In this document: positions 10,464-19,204 of the stretch, piece after piece | Position numbering within the stretch: position 1 is the first letter of the stretch | Layout: every line of letters starts with the position of its first letter | Made by a program: the position numbers and the translations under genes | Assembly (NCBI GenBank): GCA_022340245.1 | Contig: JAJDOI010000063.1 | Coordinates: 1 to 64,000, forward strand | From: Thiogranum sp. | Lineage (GTDB): Bacteria > Pseudomonadota > Gammaproteobacteria > DSM-19610 | Length of the DNA stretch: 64,000 nt | Reading direction: 5' to 3' | The notes under the pieces: model-generated | Database searches by the model: none | The model's input: the letters and a program-made list of their open reading frames with translations, nothing else | What the model was told of the DNA's origin: nothing

Positions 10464-11436
10464 AACTTCGCAGGCATCCCTGCGCGTTGCCCTGCTGGCC
10501 CAGGACTGTGAACGGGGCGAATTCCGCGCCTTGCTGGAAGATGAGGGCATAGAGGTCGTCGTCGACGGCCGGCCCGACCTGCCGCTGCCGGAAGACTGGC
10601 GGGGCGCCGACGTTTTGTTGGTGGACATGGATGATCAGCCGGACCGCGGACAGGTGGAAAGCCTGCTGCGAAATGCACCGGTACCGGTACTGTTGAATGC
10701 CGGTGGCGTCGGCAGCAGTGTCATATGGCACCGCAGGCTGGTGGGCAAGTTGCAGATCCTGGCCAATCGTGCGGTGCCGAATGCCCGTATTCGTGCGCCG
10801 CGCTCGCGACCGGACCTGCAGCTGGTACAGGGTCAGCCCGATCTCGGGCCGGAAGCCCCCTGGATGGTGGTGCTCGGCGCCTCGATCGGCGGCCCCAAGG
10901 CAGTCGCGCGGTTCCTGCAGGCGTTGCCGGTCGATTTGCCGGTGACCTTTCTGCTCGGGCAACATATTTCGGCGGCATTCCAGGGCCTTCTGGTGGAACA
11001 ACTGGATCGCTGCAGCCGCTGGCCGGTGGCGATACTGGGGGATTCGCAGACCGTCGAGGCCGGACAGGTATGGCTGGTGCCCTCCGAGTGCCGCATCGAT
11101 ATAGACGAGCGTGGCGTGCGTCGGCGCAACGAGCAGGCCTGGCAATCGGCTCAGCGGCCCGATATCGATGCGCTCCTGCATCGCGTGGCACGCGTATTCC
11201 GCAGCCGTTGCGGGGTCATCGTGTTCAGCGGCCTGGGCAAGGACGGCAGCCGTGGCTGCCAGGCGATTACCCGCAATGGTGGTTTTGTCTGGGTGCAGAG
11301 CTCGGAGAGTTGCGTGATCCCGAATATGCCCGATGCGGTGCGACGCTGTTGCGAGGTCGAGCTGAGCGGGTCACCGGAAGAACTGGCGCGCGCCCTGGCG
11401 ACGCGCTGCCAGGCTGCACAACTGGGTATGAATTAG
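10456..11436 (+). CDS. chpB: CheB-type methylesterase ChpB
   Basis: CheB catalytic motifs (VVLGASIGGPKAVARFLQALP, FLLGQHISAAFQ, VIVFSGLGKDGSRGCQAITRNGG); overlaps the chpA 3' end. Confidence 0.88.
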   Translation: MDETSQASLRVALLAQDCERGEFRALLEDEGIEVVVDGRPDLPLPEDWRGADVLLVDMDDQPDRGQVESLLRNAPVPVLLNAGGVGSSVIWHRRLVGKLQILANRAVPNARIRAPRSRPDLQLVQGQPDLGPEAPWMVVLGASIGGPKAVARFLQALPVDLPVTFLLGQHISAAFQGLLVEQLDRCSRWPVAILGDSQTVEAGQVWLVPSECRIDIDERGVRRRNEQAWQSAQRPDIDALLHRVARVFRSRCGVIVFSGLGKDGSRGCQAITRNGGFVWVQSSESCVIPNMPDAVRRCCEVELSGSPEELARALATRCQAAQLGMN

Positions 11437-11456
11437 TTTCTCATGGAGCGGTGGAT

Positions 11457-11933
11457 ATGAATGCTGTAGTGGAATCGGTACGGAGCCTGTGGGTCCCACT
11501 GGACGGGATGAACCTTCTGGTGCCGAATGTTGCGATTGCCGAAGTGATCAATTACCAGCCTCTGGATCTTATTCAGGATGGACCCGAGTGGCTGTTGGGT
11601 TCACTGCGCTGGCGTGATCAGCAATTGCCGGTGGTGTCGCTGGAGTCCCTGTTTGGTTTCGATCTGCCCCAGAGCGAACGCGGTGCCCGTATTTCGGTCG
11701 TCAACTCGGTCAAGGCAGGCTCGCCACTGCCATTCTACGCCATGGTTACGGCGGGAATTCCGCGCTTGTTCAGCGCGGACGCGGATGCGTTGGGCGATTC
11801 GCTGCTGGCGACCAGAAACCTGCCGGATACGGTGGCCGATGTTGTCCAGATCGGCAGTGAAGAGGCGCTGATCCCGAATCTCGAGGCGATTGAGCGGTCG
11901 ATCGGATCCGTCTGGACTGAATTCAGCCGCTGA
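11457..11933 (+). CDS. chpC: CheW-like protein ChpC
   Basis: MNAVVESVRSLWVPLDGMNLLVPNVAIAEVINYQPLD...WLLGSLRWRDQQLPVVSLESLFG; last gene of the Chp operon; ATG 11457 preferred over the longer ORF at 10725. Confidence 0.85.
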   Translation: MNAVVESVRSLWVPLDGMNLLVPNVAIAEVINYQPLDLIQDGPEWLLGSLRWRDQQLPVVSLESLFGFDLPQSERGARISVVNSVKAGSPLPFYAMVTAGIPRLFSADADALGDSLLATRNLPDTVADVVQIGSEEALIPNLEAIERSIGSVWTEFSR

Positions 11934-11964
11934 GCACAGCGTGGACGCCACCACGGACTCGTTT

Positions 11965-12699
11965 CTAACTGCGGAAATCCCCCCACAACGTCTGTAGCGC
12001 GGAAACTGTTGCCAGCGCGGCGGTTTCGGTGCGCAGAATTCGGGGGCCAAGACGCACGCGCTGATAGCCTGCCATCACGGCGTATTCCACCTCTTCGTTG
12101 TCGAACCCCCCCTCCGGGCCGATCAGGACGCGCACGCGGTCCCGGCGGCCGAGCTCATGCAATGTCATATCCGCTTCCGGATCCAGCACGATGCCCGCGA
12201 CAGTTTCGAGGGGGGCTTGCAGCCAGTCCTTGAGCCGGGCGGCATTGTTCATTGCCGGCAGGTGCACGCGGCCGGATTGTTCGCACGCCGCCTGCACAAT
12301 GCCGCGCCAGTGCGACAGGCGTTTTTCCAGGCGCTGTCCACTGAGCTGCACTTGTGAGCGGCGGGTCCACAAAGGCGTAATCGCCTGTACGCCCAGTTCC
12401 ACAGCTTTCTGTACCACCAGGTCCATGCGCTCGCCGCGCGAAACGCCCTGCCCGAGGCTGATGTGCAGGTTCGATTCGCGCTGTGGTTCGCTCTCATCGC
12501 CCAGTCGCAGGCGGGCCAGTTTGCCATCAGGGCCCTCAAGCGTGGCCCGGTATTCCCTGCCCTCACCGTTGAATACCAGCACCGGGTCCCCGGCCTGAAG
12601 GCGCAATACGCGCAGAAGATGATGGCTGGGCGCCTGTTCCAGGACAAGCGACTGCCCGGCCGCGAGCGGCTGGCAGGTGTACAAACGTGGCACACGCAT
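11965..12699 (-). CDS. rsmE: 16S rRNA (uracil1498-N3)-methyltransferase RsmE
   Basis: MRVPRLYTCQPL...HHLLRVLRLQAGDPVLVFNGEGREY...GPEGGFDNEEVEYA...LGPRILRTETAALA; RsmE signature motifs. Confidence 0.95.
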   Translation of the reverse strand: MRVPRLYTCQPLAAGQSLVLEQAPSHHLLRVLRLQAGDPVLVFNGEGREYRATLEGPDGKLARLRLGDESEPQRESNLHISLGQGVSRGERMDLVVQKAVELGVQAITPLWTRRSQVQLSGQRLEKRLSHWRGIVQAACEQSGRVHLPAMNNAARLKDWLQAPLETVAGIVLDPEADMTLHELGRRDRVRVLIGPEGGFDNEEVEYAVMAGYQRVRLGPRILRTETAALATVSALQTLWGDFRS

Positions 12700-14063
12700 C
12701 AGTCCGCCACTGCCTTGTGTATCCCGTCGCGCGCAACCGCGGCGATCATGTCGATCTGTTCGGTGCTGATGACGTAGGGCGGCATGAAATAGACGACGTT
12801 TCCCAATGGCCTAAGCAGCACGCCGTTGTCCAGTCCGTGTTGATAAACTTTCAGGCCACGCCGTTCCTGCCAGGGGAACGGCGTCCGGTTGGGTTTGTCG
12901 CGGACCATCTCGATGGCCAGTATCATGCCGCTCTGGCGTACCTCGGCGATATGCGGGTGTTCGGCAAACGATGCCGTTGCCTGTGCCATTGCGTCGGCCA
13001 GGAGGCGGTTGGCGTTGATCGTATCGTGCTGTTCGAACAACTCCAGGGTCGCCAGCGCTGTCCGGCAGGCCAGCGCATTGCCGGTGTAGCTGTGGGAGTG
13101 GAGGAAGGCCCGCAGGCTCTGGTAGTCGTCATAGAACGCCTGATAAACAGCATCACCGGTCAGTACAACCGATAATGGCAGATAGCCGCCAGTCAAACCC
13201 TTCGACAGACACAGAAAGTCAGGACTGATGTCGGCCTGTTCGCACGCAAAAAAAGTACCGGTGCGCCCGAAACCCACCGCGATTTCATCGGCGATCAGGT
13301 GCACACCGTAGCGGTCGCAGGCCTCGCGCAACAGCTTCAGATATATCGGATCGTACATGCGCATGCTGCCGGCACACTGTACCAGTGGCTCGACGATCAC
13401 CGCACAGACTTGCTCCGCATGCTGTTCCAGCGCCCGTTGCATGTGACTGAACATGCGCTCGCTGTAGGCGGCGCAGGATTCGCCCGGCTCACGATTGAAA
13501 CAGTCGGGGGAAGGAACGCTGATGGTCTCCATGAGCAGCGGTCCGTAGGTGTCTTTGTAAAGTTCCACATTGCCTACGGCGAGCGCGCCCAGAGTCTCGC
13601 CGTGGTAGCTGTTTTCCAGGGTGATGAATCTGGTTTTGCCGTTGTGCCCGGTGTTGCGCCAGTAGTGGAAACTCATTTTCAGCGCGACTTCGATGGCCGA
13701 TGAGCCATTGTCGGCATAGAAACAGCGATCCAGTCCTGGCGGTGCCACGTCGACCAGTCGTTCGGACAGCTCGATGACCGCTTCGTGGGAGAATCCTGCC
13801 AGCATGACGTGTTCCAGCGTTTCCGCCTGTTTGCGTAGCGCGTTATTGATATGCGGATTGGCGTGGCCGAACAGGTTCACCCACCAGGAACTAATGGCAT
13901 CAAGGTAGCGTCTGCCGTCAAAATCCTCCAGCCAGACCCCGTCGCCGCGACGTATAGGGGTCATGGGCAGCCACTCGTGATCTTTCATCTGGGTGCAGGG
14001 ATGCCAGACAACGGACAGGTCGCGCTTCACCAGTTCGGCGTTATTCATGGGTTTTTTCGCCAC
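12699..14063 (-). CDS. bioA: Adenosylmethionine-8-amino-7-oxononanoate aminotransferase
   Basis: VWHPCTQMKDHEWLPM...SSWWVNLFGHANP...LIADEIAVGFGRTGTFFACEQADISPDFLCLSKGLTGGYLPLS; stop codon overlaps the rsmE start (ATGA). Confidence 0.96.
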   Translation of the reverse strand: MAKKPMNNAELVKRDLSVVWHPCTQMKDHEWLPMTPIRRGDGVWLEDFDGRRYLDAISSWWVNLFGHANPHINNALRKQAETLEHVMLAGFSHEAVIELSERLVDVAPPGLDRCFYADNGSSAIEVALKMSFHYWRNTGHNGKTRFITLENSYHGETLGALAVGNVELYKDTYGPLLMETISVPSPDCFNREPGESCAAYSERMFSHMQRALEQHAEQVCAVIVEPLVQCAGSMRMYDPIYLKLLREACDRYGVHLIADEIAVGFGRTGTFFACEQADISPDFLCLSKGLTGGYLPLSVVLTGDAVYQAFYDDYQSLRAFLHSHSYTGNALACRTALATLELFEQHDTINANRLLADAMAQATASFAEHPHIAEVRQSGMILAIEMVRDKPNRTPFPWQERRGLKVYQHGLDNGVLLRPLGNVVYFMPPYVISTEQIDMIAAVARDGIHKAVAD

Positions 14064-14208
14064 GGCGGTACGCCCGGGCGCGGGAAGGATTGTTTCTGCG
14101 CATAAACCAAGCCCATGTTATAAAGCCCGATATTCCTGTCTGCGAGCGGTACCCCGTCGGCTGTTGCCGGGTGTGGGCTCGTGGCGGCCGCCGCGGGTGG
14201 CCCCCTGC

Positions 14209-15063
14209 TTACTTGCTCAGTCCGAGATTGTTCCAGATTGCCCTGGTGGGGCCGGCCTGGTTCATGGTGTAGAAGTGCAGACCGGGGGCGCCGGCATCCA
14301 GCAGTGTCCGGCACAGCCGGGTCACAACCTCCGCGCCAAAAGCGCGGATCGAGTCGCGGTCGTCGCCAAAGCCTTCCAGTCGCTTGCGGATCCAGCGGGG
14401 GATCTCCGCTCCGCACATGTCGGAGAAGCGCGCCAGTTGAGTGTAGTTGGTGATGGGCATGATGCCAGGGACAATCGGCAGCGTCACCCCGCACTGTTCG
14501 CAGCGACTGACAAAATGGAAATAGGCTTCAGCGTTGAAGAAATACTGCGTGATCGCGCTGTCGGCTCCGGCTTCGACCTTGCGTTTGAAGTTTTCCAGGT
14601 CCTTGTCGGCGCTGGGCGCCTGGGGGTGGACCTCGGGATATGCCGCCACTTCAATATGGAAGTGATCACCGGTCTCTGCACGGATGAACGCAACCAGTTC
14701 ATTGGCAAAGCGGAACTCGCCGGGCAGTCCCATGCCGGAGGGTAAGTCGCCCCGCAAGGCAACGATATGACGTATGCCCTGCGATTTGTACATGTCGAGA
14801 ATGTCGCGGATGTTGTCCCTGGTGGAGCCGACACAGGACAGGTGAGGTGCGGCCTCGATCCCCGAGTCGCGCTGGATTTCACAGACCGTGTCAAAGGTGC
14901 GTTCACGCGTCGAGCCGCCGGCACCAAAGGTCACTGAAAAAAAGCGCGGGTTGAGTTCCGCCAGTTGTTGGCGGGTGGCGCGCAGTTTTTCCATGCCTTC
15001 ATCCGTTTTTGGCGGGAAGAACTCGAAACTGTATACCTTGGCGTGTTTCTTTTGAGATTCCAT
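14209..15063 (-). CDS. metF: Methylenetetrahydrofolate reductase
   Basis: SFEFFPPKTDEGMEKL...FSVTFGAGGSTRERTF...PHLSCVGSTRDNI...HIVALRGDLPSG; MetF motifs. Confidence 0.96.
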   Translation of the reverse strand: MESQKKHAKVYSFEFFPPKTDEGMEKLRATRQQLAELNPRFFSVTFGAGGSTRERTFDTVCEIQRDSGIEAAPHLSCVGSTRDNIRDILDMYKSQGIRHIVALRGDLPSGMGLPGEFRFANELVAFIRAETGDHFHIEVAAYPEVHPQAPSADKDLENFKRKVEAGADSAITQYFFNAEAYFHFVSRCEQCGVTLPIVPGIMPITNYTQLARFSDMCGAEIPRWIRKRLEGFGDDRDSIRAFGAEVVTRLCRTLLDAGAPGLHFYTMNQAGPTRAIWNNLGLSK

Positions 15064-15187
15064 AGCAGACTGTTATGCCCTGGCTGGTGGAAGGCTGTGG
15101 GTCGACGACCGAACGGTCAGCCGGTAGCGGTCCACGCGCCCCGGCCTGGGCCGGGGCGTCGGTTCGGGAGCCGCGCACCTGGACAGA

Positions 15188-16606
15188 TCAATACCGGTAG
15201 TGCTCCGGCTTGTAAGGTCCTTCGGCCTTCAAGCCGAGGTACTCGGCCTGCTGTTGTGTCAGCGCAGTCAGGTTGGCGCCGATTTTCTTCAGGTGCAGGC
15301 GCGCGACCTTTTCATCGAGCAGCTTCGGCAGGACGTAAACCTTGTTCCCATAGTTGCCGGTGTTGCTGAACAATTCCATTTGCGCCATCACCTGGTTGGT
15401 GAAGGAAGCCGACATCACAAAGCTGGGATGGCCGGTGGCGCAGCCCAGATTAACCAGTCGCCCTTTTGCCAGGACTATGATCTTTTTGCCGTCGGGGAAG
15501 ATGACATGGTCGACCTGCGGTTTGATCTCCTCCCACTGGTATTTCTCCAGCGATGCGATGTCGATTTCCGAATCGAAGTGGCCGATGTTGCAGACAATCG
15601 CTTCGTCTTTCATGGCCTGCATGTGATCGTGCGTGATCACGTGAACGTTACCGGTGGTGGTAACAAAAATGTCGCCGATGGCAGCGGCTTCGTCCATGGT
15701 GACGACGCGGTAGCCCTCCATGGTCGCCTGCAGGGCGCAGATCGGATCGATTTCGGTAACCATGACGGTGGCGCCCATGCCGCGGTAGGCCTGTGCGCAG
15801 CCCTTGCCGACGTCGCCGTAACCCAGCACCACACAGATCTTGCCCGCGATCATCACATCGGTGGCGCGCTTGATGCCATCGATCAGCGATTCACGGCAGC
15901 CGTAGAGGTTATCGAACTTCGACTTGGTGACGGAGTCGTTTACGTTCATGGCGGGGAACAGCAGCTCACCGGTTTCCTGCATGTGGTACAGGCGGTGCAC
16001 GCCGGTGGTAGTTTCCTCGGTCACGCCTTTGACGCTGTCGGCCATTTTCTGCCAGAAGCCGGGTTTGTTCTCCAGCGTGCGTTTCAGCACAGCAAGAATC
16101 GCAACCCATTCCTCGTTGTCGCCCGCCTTGGGTTCCGGGACCGCGCCGGCCTTCTCGAATTCGACACCCTTGTGGAGCAGCAGGGTGGCGTCGCCGCCAT
16201 CGTCGAGAATCATGTTGGGCATGCCGCCGTCCGGCCAGGTCAGCGCCTGCTCGGTACACCACCAGTATTCGTCGATGGTCTCGCCCTTCCAGGCGTAGAC
16301 AGGTATGCCGTCGGCGGCGATGGCGGCAGCGGCGTGATCCTGGGTGGAGAAAATATTGCAGGACGCCCAGCGAACTTCGGCACCGAGTGCAACCAGTGTT
16401 TCGATGAGCACCGCGGTCTGGATGGTCATGTGCAGGCTGCCGGTGATGCGTGCGCCCTTGAGCGGCTGCTGCGCACCGAATTCCTCGCGCAGGGCCATAA
16501 GGCCGGGCATTTCGTTCTCGGCAATGGCGATTTCCTTGCGGCCCCAGTCGGCCAGTTTGATGTCAGCAACCTTGTAGTCGGCGGAAGAACTTAAAACAGC
16601 GTTCAT
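15188..16606 (-). CDS. ahcY: Adenosylhomocysteinase (S-adenosyl-L-homocysteine hydrolase)
   Basis: [26 protein letters not shown]...[36 protein letters not shown]...KPEHYRY C-terminus. Confidence 0.98.
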   Translation of the reverse strand: MNAVLSSSADYKVADIKLADWGRKEIAIAENEMPGLMALREEFGAQQPLKGARITGSLHMTIQTAVLIETLVALGAEVRWASCNIFSTQDHAAAAIAADGIPVYAWKGETIDEYWWCTEQALTWPDGGMPNMILDDGGDATLLLHKGVEFEKAGAVPEPKAGDNEEWVAILAVLKRTLENKPGFWQKMADSVKGVTEETTTGVHRLYHMQETGELLFPAMNVNDSVTKSKFDNLYGCRESLIDGIKRATDVMIAGKICVVLGYGDVGKGCAQAYRGMGATVMVTEIDPICALQATMEGYRVVTMDEAAAIGDIFVTTTGNVHVITHDHMQAMKDEAIVCNIGHFDSEIDIASLEKYQWEEIKPQVDHVIFPDGKKIIVLAKGRLVNLGCATGHPSFVMSASFTNQVMAQMELFSNTGNYGNKVYVLPKLLDEKVARLHLKKIGANLTALTQQQAEYLGLKAEGPYKPEHYRY

Positions 16607-16630
16607 GGTTCATCTCCAATAAAGCAAAGA

Positions 16631-16704
16631 TGAGCGCCGTTGTTTTGAAGCGCTGGTTTCCCTGAGCCTGACGGGTCTGCCCCGCTGCAGCGCCCCTCAG
16701 GGAA
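16631..16704 (-). promoter_or_regulatory. SAH riboswitch (ahcY leader)
   Basis: Minus-strand RNA CCCUGAGGGGCGCUGCAGCGGGGCAGACCCGUCAGGCUCAGGGAAACCAGCGCUUCAAAACAACGGCGCUCA: perfect P1 (CCCUGAG/CUCAGGG), conserved GGCGCUGC and CAGGCUC segments, 3' ACGGCGCUCA; about 25 nt upstream of the ahcY ATG. Confidence 0.88.
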
Positions 16705-16854
16705 CACAGCAAATTGATTTGTGCAATTATCCCGGATTCGACCGGGCAAGTAAAAGGGGGCGGATGCGGCAAGCCATCCTCCCCCCGGATCGGCAGTCAT
16801 TTCAGGGCTTACCCGCTGAAACCCGCGGGGCGCGCCAGCGGTGTCGCTGTTGTC

Positions 16855-18021
16855 TCAGAGACCGGCATCAGCGCGCAGCGCTTCGGCTTTGTCGGTTCTT
16901 TCCCATGTGAAGCCTTCGTGTTCACGCCCGAAATGGCCATAAGCAGCTGTTTTACGGTATTTAATCTTTTCGGCATTCAGCAGGTCCAGCATGCTGAGAA
17001 TACCGTAGGGACGCAGGTCGAAATGCTCGCGGACCAGGTTGGTGATGCGCTCGTCGCTGATCTGACCGGTGCCGAAGGTCTCGACCATGATGGATGTGGG
17101 TTCGGCCACGCCGATGGCATAGGACACCTGTATCTCACAGCGCTCGGCAAGTCCCGCGGCGACAATGTTCTTGGCCACATAGCGTGCGGCGTAAGCCGCG
17201 GACCTGTCGACCTTGGACGGATCCTTGCCGGAAAAGGCACCGCCGCCGTGCCGCGCGGCGCCACCATAAGTGTCGACAATGATCTTGCGGCCGGTCAGGC
17301 CGGCATCGCCCATTGGGCCGCCGATGACAAACGCACCGGTGGGATTGATGTGGTATTTGGTGGTGGTGCTCAGCCATTCGCTGGGCAGCACCGGTTTGAT
17401 GATATGTTCCATGACCGCTTCTTCCAGCTCATTGTGGTCGACATCGGGCGAATGCTGGGTTGATAACACGACGGCGTCGATGCCCACCGGTTTCGCGTCC
17501 CGGTAGTGGAACGTCACCTGGCTCTTGGCGTCGGGGCGCAACCAGCTGAGCACGCCGTTGCGGCGCATTTCCGCCTGACGCTGCACCAGGCGGTGCGCAT
17601 AGGTGACCGGTGCGGGCATCAGCACATCGGTTTCGTTGGTGGCATAGCCGAACATCAGGCCCTGGTCACCGGCACCCTGATCCTCGGGCCTGGCGCGGTC
17701 CACGCCCTGGTTGATGTCGGGTGACTGCACGCCCAGTGCCGTCATCACCGCACAGGTCTCCCAGTCGAAGCCCATCTCCGAGCTGGTATAGCCGATGTCC
17801 TTGATGCTCTGGCGCATCAGCTGTTCGAAGTCGGGTTTGGCGGTAGTGGTGATTTCCCCGGCAATCAATACCATACCGGTCTTTACCAGGGTTTCGCAGG
17901 CGACGCGGGCATGCTTGTCTTCGGCGAGGATAGCGTCCAGCACGGCGTCTGATACCTGATCGGCCATTTTGTCCGGGTGGCCTTCAGAGACCGATTCTGA
18001 TGTAAACAGGTGTTCGCTCAT
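16855..18021 (-). CDS. metK: S-adenosylmethionine synthetase
   Basis: [32 protein letters not shown]...[12 protein letters not shown]...[29 protein letters not shown]; start set to ATG 18021 (ORF extends to 18036). Confidence 0.98.
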   Translation of the reverse strand: MSEHLFTSESVSEGHPDKMADQVSDAVLDAILAEDKHARVACETLVKTGMVLIAGEITTTAKPDFEQLMRQSIKDIGYTSSEMGFDWETCAVMTALGVQSPDINQGVDRARPEDQGAGDQGLMFGYATNETDVLMPAPVTYAHRLVQRQAEMRRNGVLSWLRPDAKSQVTFHYRDAKPVGIDAVVLSTQHSPDVDHNELEEAVMEHIIKPVLPSEWLSTTTKYHINPTGAFVIGGPMGDAGLTGRKIIVDTYGGAARHGGGAFSGKDPSKVDRSAAYAARYVAKNIVAAGLAERCEIQVSYAIGVAEPTSIMVETFGTGQISDERITNLVREHFDLRPYGILSMLDLLNAEKIKYRKTAAYGHFGREHEGFTWERTDKAEALRADAGL

Positions 18022-18034
18022 ACATATACCTCGC

Positions 18035-18073
18035 AAAAAATAAAAAACCCGCTGGAACCGGAGTTCTAGCGGG
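18035..18073 (-). terminator. Intrinsic terminator within the metK 5' leader (attenuator)
   Basis: Minus-strand RNA CCCGCUaGAACuccgGUUCcAGCGGGUUUUUUAUUUUUU, a GC-rich hairpin followed by U6-A-U6, ending about 14 nt before the metK ATG. Confidence 0.85.
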
Positions 18074-18092
18074 CCTGGAAAAACCTGACTGT

Positions 18093-18147
18093 CTCGCTTT
18101 AGCGGTATTTATTAAGCGCCCGCAATCTGAACTCAAATCAGCGCTGG
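18093..18147 (-). promoter_or_regulatory. SAM-II riboswitch aptamer (metK leader)
   Basis: Minus-strand RNA CCAGCGCUGAUUUGAGUUCAGAUUGCGGGCGCUUAAUAAAUACCGCUAAAGCGAG: P1 AGCGC/GCGCU, L1 UGAUUU, pseudoknot P2 GCGG/CCGC, UNAUAAAU and GCUAAA segments as in the SAM-II (metA/metX) class; directly upstream of metK. Confidence 0.82.
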
Positions 18148-18153
18148 GGCGGA

Positions 18154-18183
18154 ATTGTAGGCGAATCCTCCGCCGGAAGTCAA
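18154..18183 (-). promoter_or_regulatory. Predicted sigma70 promoter for metK
   Basis: Minus strand TTGACT-18 nt-TACAAT; predicted +1 falls at the 5' edge of the SAM-II aptamer. Confidence 0.65.
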
Positions 18184-18290
18184 AGCCACCCGCGCCCGGC
18201 GCTCAAAGACACCCGCCGCTTAATGGTTTTAATTCTTCCGCGCTGGGTTAGACTGTTTGACCAAGGTTCCTGAAGCGAGGATGGTTTTCT

Positions 18291-18854
18291 ATGGTTTCCC
18301 TGGAAACACCTATATGCGATTTCGGTGCGCCGGCGATAGACTTCGAGCTGCCTGGCGTCGACGGCAAGCTGTGGACCCTGGATCAGTGCCGGGGTGACAA
18401 GGGCTTGCTGGTGATGTTTATCTGCAATCACTGCCCTTACGTCAAGGCGATACGCGATCGCCTCGTGCGCGATACCCGTGAACTGATGCAGCACGGCGTC
18501 AGCAGCGTCGCTGTTATGGCTAATGACCCCACGGATTATCCGGAAGATTCCTTCGAAAATATGAAAAAAGTAGCCGAGCAGGCGGATTTTCCGTTTCCCT
18601 ACCTGCTTGACGAAACCCAGGCCGTGGCCAAGGCCTATGGTGCTGTTTGTACGCCGGATTTCTTCGGCTACAACGCGGACCTGCAGTTGCAGTACCGGGG
18701 GCGTCTCGATGCCAGTCGCAAAGAGCCCGCAGCCGCAGATTCGCGGCGGGATCTTTTCGAAGCCATGCTCGCGGTGGCGCGGACCGGACACGGGCCCGCC
18801 GAACAGATTCCGAGCATGGGTTGCTCGATAAAATGGAAGACGGAAGCCGCCTGA
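18291..18854 (+). CDS. Thioredoxin-fold (AhpC/TSA/redoxin-like) family protein
   Basis: APAIDFELPGVDGKLWTLDQCRGDKGLLVMFICNHCPYVKAI...FPFPYLLDETQAVAKAYGAVCTPDFFGY; redoxin fold motifs. Confidence 0.85.
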   Translation: MVSLETPICDFGAPAIDFELPGVDGKLWTLDQCRGDKGLLVMFICNHCPYVKAIRDRLVRDTRELMQHGVSSVAVMANDPTDYPEDSFENMKKVAEQADFPFPYLLDETQAVAKAYGAVCTPDFFGYNADLQLQYRGRLDASRKEPAAADSRRDLFEAMLAVARTGHGPAEQIPSMGCSIKWKTEAA

Positions 18855-19204
18855 CGCTTTTTTCTATCCATATATAAGGAGTATTTAAGGCCCTGGACGC
18901 TGGTACAGGGCCCTGTCGCGTCTGGGCGATATCCCCGTCAATTCCTTGTCGTCGATTGAAAACAACGGTTGCTACCACCTGCTATCTGGTGGAGAATGGC
19001 GCGCTCGAATTTGGCCAGACCGGATGTGCGCCGCCGGACAGGCGGACGACTGCCCGCGGAGCCGTGATCTGGCGCTGGTTTGCCAGGATCCGGTGCCAAT
19101 ACAGTTGAATTCCAAAGTGACCGCATGCCGCGCGCGGAATGGGGGTCGCTTTTGCCGTTATGACACGGCTAATAACAGATTTAAAACGCTGACAGGAGAC
19201 AGCA

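Noticed and set aside
15142-15162. GC-rich hairpin (GCCCCGGcctgGGCCGGGGC) between metF and ahcY considered as a terminator
   Set aside because: No T tract on either strand; insufficient evidence
15200-16594. 464-aa plus-strand ORF opposite ahcY
   Set aside because: Shadow ORF; ahcY is certain on the minus strand
18889-18912. GGCCCTG...CAGGGCC hairpin upstream of tkt considered as a terminator for the thioredoxin-family gene
   Set aside because: No downstream T run on the plus strand; left unassigned
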